Below, piece after piece: positions 8,916 through 15,115 of a DNA stretch of 33,042 nucleotides. Under the pieces are notes generated by a model. It worked only from the letters and a program-made list of their open reading frames with translations, did not search any database and was not told the DNA's origin. A program made the translations under genes and the position numbers. Positions within the stretch are counted from its first letter, which is position 1. Every line of letters starts with the position of its first letter. Source of the stretch: Myxococcales bacterium (GTDB taxonomy: Bacteria; Myxococcota; Polyangia; Polyangiales; Polyangiaceae); contig JAGQIY010000097.1 of assembly GCA_020430865.1 (NCBI GenBank), positions 1 to 33,042 of the forward strand, written 5' to 3'.

Positions 8916-11120
8916 CTACTGTGGTCGCACCCGAACTTCGCGCAGCTTCTTCCTGAAGGCCTTGAAGCGCCCGAGCTCCTTCTCCTTGAGCTCGGCGTCG
9001 TCCAGCAGGTCCTTCTTCTCCGCTGGATCGTCCTTCAGATCGTACAGCCCGAGGGGTCGGCCACCACTGACGATCAGCTTCAGGTCGCCTTCGATCAGCG
9101 CCTGCCGCTCGGCGTTGTTCGGCCCCGCGGGCATGTCGACGAAGACGATGCGGCTCTGGGGCTCGTAGCCCGGAGGCTGGATCACGTCGGGCAAGAGACT
9201 CTGACCCGAGATGAAGTCGTTGCCCTCTCCGGTCGGCGGCGGGAGCCCCAGGACCTGCATGATCGTGGGCACGACGTCGATCCCGCTCCGCCGCTGCTTG
9301 ATCCGCACGGCATCGACCCCCGGCACATGCACGATCAGCGGCACCCGCACCAGCTCTTCCCAGATCTCGAAGCCATGCCGGATCAGTCCATGTTCGCCGA
9401 ACGCTTCACCGTGATCGGCGGTGACCAGGATCACGGTGTTCTTGTCGAAACTGGAGGTCTTGATGAAGTCGAGCAGCCGCCCCACCTGCTGATCCACGAA
9501 GGCGACCTCGCCATCGTAGAGATCGCGGCTGGTCTTGCCGAAGTCGAAGTCCTCGTGCTTCACGTACTCGGCGTGGGGATCCACGTAGTGGACCCACATC
9601 AGGAACTGGCCCTTCGTGTTCTCCGGGTCCTTCAGCTGCGCGATGGCTGCGTCGGTGAGCTTGTCGCTGTTGACGGTACGGTCGCCCTCCATCTGCAGCA
9701 CCTTGGGTGCGGCGCTGGTGTCCTCCACCTCGAAGCCGCGACCGACGCCAGTGTCCGCCTTGAAGTACCAATGACCTTGCACGTTGATCGTACGGATCCC
9801 GGCCTTCTGTGCCCGCTCGGCGATGAAGGTGTCTTCCTTCGTGAAGCGGTTGAAGTGAGACCAGCCGCGGTGGGTCTCGCTGGGATACTTGCCGATGAGC
9901 AGCGGTCCCACGCTCTTGCCGGTGTAGCTCGCCATGCTGTAGGCGTTCTCGAACACGGCTGAGCGGGCCGCCAGCTCGTCCAGCTTGGTCGAGAGCTTGC
10001 GCGGGTTACCCATGTAGCCCAGGTCGAAGCGCAGGGTGTCGATGGTGATCAGTACGACGTTCGGCTTCTCCGGGAGCTTGGACGCGATGAAGGCCTTGGC
10101 GTCCTTGGGCGCTTCGACCTTGGGTTCGTCCAGCACCACTTCGACGGCGTCCTTGCCCGAGCAGTCCTCGTCGACGCCGTTGCCTGGAACGTCGTCGGCG
10201 CCCGGAAAGATCGCTGGATCATGGTCGTTGCAGTCTCCGCCGCCGAAGCGACCGCTCACCCCGTCCTTGTCGGCATCGCTCAGCTTGCGCAGGCGCCCGA
10301 GCATCAGCTTCCCGAGGGGTGCATTGCGTTCGATCGAGAGCTTCAGAGGTCGCGGGTCGAGCGCCGCGCCAGACGCCCGCCACGTCGTGCCCAAGGTGAG
10401 CAAGGCCACAGCCAGCGCCGCTGCCGCGGGGATCCGTCGAACGAAGTGAGGCAACAGATAGGCGACCGCTCCGACCAACAGCAGCAGGCCGGGGCCGCGC
10501 AGATCGAGCTCCTCGCGCTTGAAGACGCCAAACACCCCGAGCAACCCGCCGGTGCCGCCGGTGTTGCCGCTCGAGATCGCGTAGGCAAACCCAGCGATCG
10601 CCAGGCCGATTCCGAGCGCCGCAGGCAGCCAGCAGCGCTCCTCCGTGACCTCGAGCCGCCCGAGGCGCTCTCCTCCCGCAACCACCAAGACGCCGATCAG
10701 CCAGGCCAGCGCGAGACACCCCAGTGCGACCGCTGCACCGCTGGCCCTGGGCTCCAGCCCAGAGACCAGCCCGCGCAGGGCGATCCGCGAGCTCAGCACC
10801 GTCCAGGCGAACACCCCGAGCGCCCCCAGGCCAATCGTCCAGCCCAGAGTCGCCGACGCATCCTTGCCGATCAAGCGGTCGCGTACCCAGGCCAGGGGGT
10901 TCGGCAGATCCCCGGGGTGCAGCCACAGCACACCAATCGCAGTCGCCAGGCCCACACCAAGGGCCAGCGGCGCGATCAGGCCCCAGTGGGCGAGCCATGC
11001 GCTCGACAGCGGCGGCAGCTGTTCGCCCACCCGGGCGTAACGAGCGTCCGCGAACGCCACCACCGCGCCCGCAATGGACGCGGCCAGCAGGGTCAGGCTG
11101 ACACGCTTAAACCAGCTCAT
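8916..11120 (-). CDS. Polytopic membrane protein with sulfatase-fold domain
   Basis: A 734-residue protein. About seven hydrophobic helices fill residues 7-250. A MopE-type metal-binding segment with Asp-Cys-Asn-Asp, Phe-Pro-Gly and Asp-Glu-Asp-Cys-Ser-Gly follows (about 283-323). A C-terminal alkaline-phosphatase-superfamily domain begins near 352 with Pro-Asn-Val-Val-Leu-Ile-Thr-Ile-Asp-Thr-Leu (metal Asp361) and contains an Asp-His-Gly-Glu metal site later. Where classical sulfatases have Cys/Ser-x-Pro-x-Arg, this protein reads Tyr-Thr-Gly-Lys-Ser, with Thr400 at the nucleophile position. It therefore cannot mature by the usual formylglycine route and is more likely a phosphatase, phosphodiesterase or phosphoglycol/phosphoethanolamine-type transferase. 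The catalytic domain probably faces the periplasm. ATG 11120 follows a near-consensus promoter with almost no leader and no ribosome site. The substrate is unknown. Confidence 0.85.
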   Translation of the reverse strand: MSWFKRVSLTLLAASIAGAVVAFADARYARVGEQLPPLSSAWLAHWGLIAPLALGVGLATAIGVLWLHPGDLPNPLAWVRDRLIGKDASATLGWTIGLGALGVFAWTVLSSRIALRGLVSGLEPRASGAAVALGCLALAWLIGVLVVAGGERLGRLEVTEERCWLPAALGIGLAIAGFAYAISSGNTGGTGGLLGVFGVFKREELDLRGPGLLLLVGAVAYLLPHFVRRIPAAAALAVALLTLGTTWRASGAALDPRPLKLSIERNAPLGKLMLGRLRKLSDADKDGVSGRFGGGDCNDHDPAIFPGADDVPGNGVDEDCSGKDAVEVVLDEPKVEAPKDAKAFIASKLPEKPNVVLITIDTLRFDLGYMGNPRKLSTKLDELAARSAVFENAYSMASYTGKSVGPLLIGKYPSETHRGWSHFNRFTKEDTFIAERAQKAGIRTINVQGHWYFKADTGVGRGFEVEDTSAAPKVLQMEGDRTVNSDKLTDAAIAQLKDPENTKGQFLMWVHYVDPHAEYVKHEDFDFGKTSRDLYDGEVAFVDQQVGRLLDFIKTSSFDKNTVILVTADHGEAFGEHGLIRHGFEIWEELVRVPLIVHVPGVDAVRIKQRRSGIDVVPTIMQVLGLPPPTGEGNDFISGQSLLPDVIQPPGYEPQSRIVFVDMPAGPNNAERQALIEGDLKLIVSGGRPLGLYDLKDDPAEKKDLLDDAELKEKELGRFKAFRKKLREVRVRPQ

Positions 11121-11131
11121 ACGTGATCAGC

Positions 11132-11160
11132 CGCATACTTGCCTTGGGCCGTGGGGACAA
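11132..11160 (-). promoter_or_regulatory. Predicted sigma-70-type promoter for the sulfatase-fold gene
   Basis: Read on the minus strand, TTGTCC (11160-11155) and TATGCG (11137-11132) are separated by exactly 17 bases. The expected transcription start near 11125 is about five bases before ATG 11120, so the mRNA would be almost leaderless. No Shine-Dalgarno is present. The rest of the 232-base divergent gap holds no recognisable gene. Confidence 0.5.
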
Positions 11161-11299
11161 CTGAGTGACGGAGCGAAGGCGTCGTTTCGCGGCCGGGAAG
11201 CGCACCTGGGCGACGCAGAGACACCCCGCGGCGATCGAAAACCAGCGGGCCCCGCGCTTTGGGTACAGCAAGGCAGCCACGAGGCGCATTCCCGGGTTA

Positions 11300-11316
11300 G
11301 GCTCGCCAGGCGAACC
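11300..11316. promoter_or_regulatory. Imperfect 8-bp inverted repeat, possible operator
   Basis: GGCTCGCC and GGCGAACC flank a single A with one mismatch. The repeat directly follows a -10-like TAGGCT (11297-11302) about 50 bases before the DUF4190-like gene, where a repressor could block transcription. It is only a candidate, since short inverted repeats are frequent in GC-rich DNA. Confidence 0.2.
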
Positions 11317-11352
11317 TGCGCGTCCGCCCCGGCATCCCCGGCAGCCCGAACC

Positions 11353-11775
11353 ATGAGCCAATCGCCCGAGAATCCCGGCGGATTCAAGCCGCCCGGTGCC
11401 CACGTCCCCGCGCCTGCCCAGGACCCGGACGGTCCCCCCGGTGGCTTCGGCTTGAACCTCCCGCCGGGCGTCTCCACCGACGTCTATCAGGACCAGCAGA
11501 TGCAGGCCTCGGGCGGTGGTGGCAGCAACAGCTACGCCGTCATGAGCCTGGTCTTCGGCATCCTGGCCATCGTGCTCAACTTCTGTTGCGGCGTCTTCGG
11601 CCTGGTCTTTGGGCTCGCTTCCATCGGCACCGGCGTGGTCGCGCTGAACTCCAAGGAGGTCCGCTCGGGAGATCGCACCATGGCCATCATCGGCATCGTG
11701 CTCGGCGCCCTCTCGATGCTGATCTGGGTGGTGCTGTTGATCTTCGGCTTCGGTATGAGCTTGCTCTCCCCCTGA
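11353..11775 (+). CDS. DUF4190-like small membrane protein
   Basis: A 140-residue protein. Residues 1-58 form a Pro/Gly-rich hydrophilic tail, probably disordered and cytoplasmic. Two hydrophobic helices follow, about 62-97 and 109-136. The first contains a repeated Val-Phe-Gly/Leu-Val-Phe-Gly pattern and the second a Gly-Ile-Val-Leu-Gly pattern, separated by a short polar loop. This Pro-rich head plus two-helix hairpin layout is typical of DUF4190 proteins, whose function is not known. The frame is open upstream to 11074, but ATG 11353 was preferred because the upstream part is Arg-rich and overlaps the divergent promoter region. No ribosome site is evident. It is divergent from the sulfatase-fold gene and convergent with xerC. 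Confidence 0.7.
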   Translation: MSQSPENPGGFKPPGAHVPAPAQDPDGPPGGFGLNLPPGVSTDVYQDQQMQASGGGGSNSYAVMSLVFGILAIVLNFCCGVFGLVFGLASIGTGVVALNSKEVRSGDRTMAIIGIVLGALSMLIWVVLLIFGFGMSLLSP

Positions 11776-11802
11776 TCCCTCGTCGGGACCGAGTCGCGGG
11801 TT

Positions 11803-11819
11803 TGGGGGTGAGGTGCCCC
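11803..11819. repeat. Copy 2 of a 17-bp convergent-gap element
   Basis: TGGGGGTGAGGTGCCCC lies in the 66-base gap between the convergent DUF4190-like gene and xerC. It matches 8894-8910 at 15 of 17 positions. Its own GGGG and CCCC ends can pair around the conserved GTGAGG loop. Both copies sit between convergent genes. Confidence 0.35.
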
Positions 11820-11841
11820 GTCGAAGCACCGCGGCGGGGCG

Positions 11842-12807
11842 TCAGCGCTTCTTGCTCAACGGGTGTGCGCTGTCGTAGACCCCGATTAGTTTCTCCATGG
11901 AAACATGAGTGTAGCGCTGGGTGGTCGAGAGGCTACTGTGCCCCAAGAACTCCTGAATCGCCCGCAAGTCTGCGCCCCCTTCCAACATGTGAGTGGCGCA
12001 TGTGTGTCGCAGCGCGTGGGGATGTAGGTCACCGCGACCCGTGGCGAGGGCGCCGTAGCGCTTCACGATGTTCTGCACGCTGCGCACGCTGAGTCGATTC
12101 CCGAAGCGATTCAGCAACAAGGCACGGGGGTCCAGCCCCCCGTGCTTGGGGTGCTCGAAGTCTGCTCGCGCAGTCAGGTAGCGGTCGAGAGATCGCCGCG
12201 CCTTATTTCCTAACGGAACCACCCGTTGCTTGCTCCCCTTGCCGGATACCCGGAGGGTATCGTCTCCAGGCCCTCTCGCGTCGAGCACGATGTCTCGCAG
12301 GTCGAGGCCCACCAGCTCGGAGACGCGCAACCCGCTGCCGTACAGCAGCTCGAGGATCAGCGTGTCCCGCAGCACCTCATGCTCGCTCTTCTGAGTCGAT
12401 TCTGGCGTCTCCATCAGCTCCTGGGCGGGATCTACCCCCAGGAACTTCGGCAGGCCGCGGCGCACCTTCGGCGTGGCCAGCAGACGCGCCGGATTGTCCT
12501 CGCGTAGACCTCGCCGCTCGAAGAAGTCGAAGGCCGTTCTCACGGCACTGAGCTGGCGCGCCAGCGTGCTCGCGCCGACCGTGCGGGAGCGCTCCCCAAG
12601 CCACAGTCGCAGCGTGAGCTTGTCCACCGCCTCGAGGCAGACGTCGTCCCCCCGTCGCGCGCGCAGGAAGCCGGTGAGCTGCCTCAGATCCCGGCCGTAG
12701 GCGGCCAGGGTGTTGGGAGACACCTGGCGCTCGTGCTCCAGATGCTCCAGGAACGCCGCGCACGCTTGCTCGAGACTCAGGCTAGCCACACGGCGACAGT
12801 CCAGCAC
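11842..12807 (-). CDS. xerC: Tyrosine recombinase XerC/XerD
   Basis: Site-specific recombinase of the Xer type, which resolves chromosome dimers at dif sites together with a partner recombinase. The N-terminal SAM-like DNA-binding domain spans about 10-100. The catalytic domain has the full set of residues: Arg161 in Gly-Ser-Gly-Leu-Arg, Lys190 in Gly-Lys-Gly-Ser-Lys, His264 and Arg267 in His-Ala-Leu-Arg-His, His290 in Leu-Gly-His, and nucleophile Tyr299. The length of 321 and the C-terminal Tyr-Asp-Ser-Ala-His-Pro tail fit XerC rather than a phage integrase. The start may be GTG 12807 (31-base overlap with the upstream gene) or GTG 12789 (13-base overlap). Nothing around it suggests an integrated element. 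XerC versus XerD cannot be settled without alignment. Confidence 0.92.
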   Translation of the reverse strand: MLDCRRVASLSLEQACAAFLEHLEHERQVSPNTLAAYGRDLRQLTGFLRARRGDDVCLEAVDKLTLRLWLGERSRTVGASTLARQLSAVRTAFDFFERRGLREDNPARLLATPKVRRGLPKFLGVDPAQELMETPESTQKSEHEVLRDTLILELLYGSGLRVSELVGLDLRDIVLDARGPGDDTLRVSGKGSKQRVVPLGNKARRSLDRYLTARADFEHPKHGGLDPRALLLNRFGNRLSVRSVQNIVKRYGALATGRGDLHPHALRHTCATHMLEGGADLRAIQEFLGHSSLSTTQRYTHVSMEKLIGVYDSAHPLSKKR

Positions 12808-13403
12808 ACCGCGCCGACCAGGGCCAAGCCCGCGCCGATCAGCAGCTGGCGCCGAACGACGCTGCCCTCGCGGTTCACCCCGCGGAGGCCAAGCCAGGCG
12901 AGGCCGATGGTGCTGAGCACGAAGCCGAGGCCGAGCACCAGGATCCAGCGCGCTCGCGGCCCCTGGCTCTGCTCGAGGCCTTCGAGCACCGCCTTCCGCT
13001 GCTCCGGGTCTTCCTGGCCACGCGTCGCGAGGCGCGCCAGGGCTCGATTGGCCCGCTCCAGCTCCCGAGCGTGGCTCTGGGTCACGCCGCGGGTCTCCAG
13101 CGCCGCAGAGCGCACCGCCCGCCAGGCTTCCTGAGCGATCTCGAGATCGCCCCGCGCCTCCGCGCCGATGGCGATGGCCTGAAGGCGAGCGTAGGCCCGA
13201 GCGACGTGCGGTGCGCCGGGCGCGTAGGAGGTGGCGGCGCGGCGCGCGTGGACCAGCGACGTCCGCAGATCGCCCTGATTGAACGCCACGTCGCTCGCCC
13301 CCATGGCCGACTCACCGTCGCTGACCGCGCGCCACGTCAGCAGCCCCAGGCTGAGCACCGCGAGCAAGAGCACCATGGCCGCGCTGCGCAGGAAGGTCTT
13401 CAC
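12777..13403 (-). CDS. Small membrane protein with helical middle domain
   Basis: I do not recognise the family. The 208-residue chain has an N-terminal hydrophobic segment (about 7-24). A long, Ala/Arg-rich helical region (about 35-135) follows, resembling TPR-like or coiled-coil helices. Two more membrane helices lie near 151-172 and 185-206. The helical region is therefore probably on the outer face of the membrane, between the first and second helices. GTG 13403 has a strong GGAGGT ribosome site five bases upstream, which fixes the start. A perfect 9-bp hairpin lies 21 bases before the start codon. The 3' end overlaps xerC, so the two are probably cotranscribed. Confidence 0.7.
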   Translation of the reverse strand: MKTFLRSAAMVLLLAVLSLGLLTWRAVSDGESAMGASDVAFNQGDLRTSLVHARRAATSYAPGAPHVARAYARLQAIAIGAEARGDLEIAQEAWRAVRSAALETRGVTQSHARELERANRALARLATRGQEDPEQRKAVLEGLEQSQGPRARWILVLGLGFVLSTIGLAWLGLRGVNREGSVVRRQLLIGAGLALVGAVCWTVAVWLA

Positions 13404-13423
13404 CCGACCTCCGCATGATATTT

Positions 13424-13444
13424 CCGCGGGGCAAAGCCCCGCGG
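13424..13444 (-). other. Perfect 9-bp stem, 3-base loop hairpin
   Basis: CCGCGGGGC and GCCCCGCGG flank AAA (TTT on the minus strand). The hairpin lies between the permease gene and the small membrane protein gene. No U-tract follows it on either strand, so it is a poor intrinsic terminator. It may be an mRNA processing or stability element. Confidence 0.5.
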
Positions 13445-13494
13445 CGCCGGATCACCGGCTCGGAGACGCCCGGAGCGGATGCGACGTGGGTTCA

Positions 13495-14400
13495 TCACAA
13501 GAAGTCACGCCGGCGGAAGATCAGGCTGGCGGCGGCTAGCAGCCCGACGCTCCACAGCACGGACTGGAGCGCGGCCGAGCCGAGGTAGCCAAGAATCCGC
13601 TCGCCCGCTTCGCCGGTCAGCAGCGGCCGCGGCGGTACGTAGACCATCAAGTTGGGGAACACCCAGGAGAGCACCTCCCCGGTGCGCTTGATGGTGGGAC
13701 CGAACACCCGCTCCGGCATGCTGGCCAGGGTGTCGGCGCTGCGCCCCACGACGAACACGCTGAACGTGAACACCGCCGTGAGAAAGGGCGAGGAGAACGC
13801 CGCGAAGAGCGTGGCGACCGCCGCCACGATCATCACCTCCAGCAGGGTCAACAGCGCGCCCCCCGCGATCACGTTGCGCTCGTCGGGCGCGCCACCGCTG
13901 ATCCAGTAGCCGCCGAGCATCAGCAGCAGCGCCCCGAGGATCGGCACATAGGTGCGATGCCTCGGCGCCCTCCAGGCGTAGAGCGCGAGGCCGAGCACCA
14001 GCGCCGGCCCCAGCAAGAGCGCTTGCCAGAGCGGCCGCCCCGACATGTTGCCCACGGCGATCAGCAGGCCGCCGGCGTTCGCCGCGAGGAACACCGAGAC
14101 GGTGAGCAGCGTCCCGATGTACTTACCGAAGAGGTACTCCCAGCGGTGGATGGGACGCGTGAGGATCGGGAAGATCGTCTTCAGCTCGAGCTCGCGATAG
14201 AGCGAACTCGCCCCCAGGACCACGGCGACGATGATGCCGTAGATCGAGATCGTGGCCGCGCCGAGGTCGCTCACCACCCGCATCTTCGAACGCGACGCGA
14301 ACTCACCCACGATGATCGAGTACCCGCCCGTGGCGATCGCGAGGGCAAACAGCCCGTGGAGCACGCGCGCCCGCACCGCCTCACGGTAGGTGTTGAGCAT
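13495..14400 (-). CDS. ABC-2-type transporter permease
   Basis: Membrane subunit of an ABC transporter, about 301 residues with six or seven hydrophobic helices. The start Met-Leu-Asn-Thr-Tyr-Arg-Glu-Ala-Val-Arg is the typical amphipathic entry of NosY/ABC-2 permeases (N-terminal helix, then Arg-Val-Leu-His before the first membrane span). The Glu-Leu-Glu-Leu-Lys-Thr-Ile-Phe-Pro-Ile-Leu-Thr-Arg-Pro motif after the second span is also classic for this family. ATG 14400 has GGAG five bases upstream; ATG 14424 and GTG 14451 are in-frame alternatives. No ATP-binding subunit is in the window, so it must be supplied from elsewhere. The START-like gene lies upstream and the small membrane protein gene downstream, probably in one transcript. 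Substrate unknown. Confidence 0.82.
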   Translation of the reverse strand: MLNTYREAVRARVLHGLFALAIATGGYSIIVGEFASRSKMRVVSDLGAATISIYGIIVAVVLGASSLYRELELKTIFPILTRPIHRWEYLFGKYIGTLLTVSVFLAANAGGLLIAVGNMSGRPLWQALLLGPALVLGLALYAWRAPRHRTYVPILGALLLMLGGYWISGGAPDERNVIAGGALLTLLEVMIVAAVATLFAAFSSPFLTAVFTFSVFVVGRSADTLASMPERVFGPTIKRTGEVLSWVFPNLMVYVPPRPLLTGEAGERILGYLGSAALQSVLWSVGLLAAASLIFRRRDFL

Positions 14401-14506
14401 GATCACTCCGGGGCGTCCGAGCATGGCCCCGAAGCAATACCGCCGACCCACGTTGGAGGTAAAGCTCTCGGCGCCGGAGCCGCAGCCGGCGGCCGGAGCA
14501 CCCCGA

Positions 14507-15115
14507 TCAACGATCGACGAAATCGCGAATCCGCCGCGGCATGTCGAGCATCACGTCCACGATGCGCTCCTCGAACAGCCAGCGGATGATGCCCTCCCCC
14601 AGGTTCAGCGCGACCCCGACCGAGATCATGCTTCCCCCGCGAAACGGCGCGGCGCGAAAGAAGCCCCAGACGTCGTCTATCTCGTGTTCCTCCCGCGGAT
14701 CGAGCCAGAACCTGAGCTCGGAGTCGCCAGGACGCGGACGCTGGGCGACCACGCTGTAGCGTGCAGAGTACAGGCTCGTGCCCTGCACCAGCTCGAAGCG
14801 ATGCCGATCCGGAGCCGCGGGCAGACGCCGCGCGGAGATCACCCTGGGCAGCACGGCGCGCAGCGCCGCCACGCTCTGCAACCGCTCGACCACCTGGGCC
14901 GGCGAGCTTGCGATGCGCTGGTACGAGAGCCCACCCACGTAGTCTCCCGAGCGCTGGCTGAAGTCGACCCGCCGCCGCACCTGGTGACCAGCGACCAGGC
15001 GCTGACGCTCGCTCGGGGTGAGCCGACGAGCGGCTGAAGCCGGCTGCGCGAACACGCAAGCGCCAACCCCGCACGCAGCGCTCTGGAACCAGCGCCTGCG
15101 GCTCAGCGCATTCAT
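14507..15115 (-). CDS. Tat-exported START-like (SRPBCC) protein
   Basis: The N-terminus reads Ser-Arg-Arg-Arg-Trp-Phe, then a hydrophobic stretch and an Ala-Ser-Ala cleavage site near residue 28. This is a twin-arginine signal, implying export in a folded state. The mature part of about 175 residues has the layout of the START/polyketide-cyclase fold: an early beta strand, a helix at Pro-Ala-Gln-Val-Val-Glu, a central sheet and a long C-terminal helix around Phe-Glu-Glu-Arg. Such proteins bind hydrophobic ligands, but the ligand is unknown. ATG 15115 overlaps the stop of the upstream repeat lipoprotein by four bases (ATGA), so translation is coupled. A longer frame to 15247 was rejected because it lies inside the upstream gene and hides the Tat signal. 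Confidence 0.72.
   Translation of the reverse strand: MNALSRRRWFQSAACGVGACVFAQPASAARRLTPSERQRLVAGHQVRRRVDFSQRSGDYVGGLSYQRIASSPAQVVERLQSVAALRAVLPRVISARRLPAAPDRHRFELVQGTSLYSARYSVVAQRPRPGDSELRFWLDPREEHEIDDVWGFFRAAPFRGGSMISVGVALNLGEGIIRWLFEERIVDVMLDMPRRIRDFVDR

Noticed and set aside
11815..11840. GCCCCG...CGGGGC hairpin just after the xerC stop as a terminator
   Set aside because: It has a 14-base loop and no U-tract on either strand; too weak to annotate separately.
11842..12807. XerC as a phage or island integrase
   Set aside because: Length and motifs fit chromosomal Xer recombinases, it sits inside an operon, and no att-like repeats, tRNA or phage genes are nearby.
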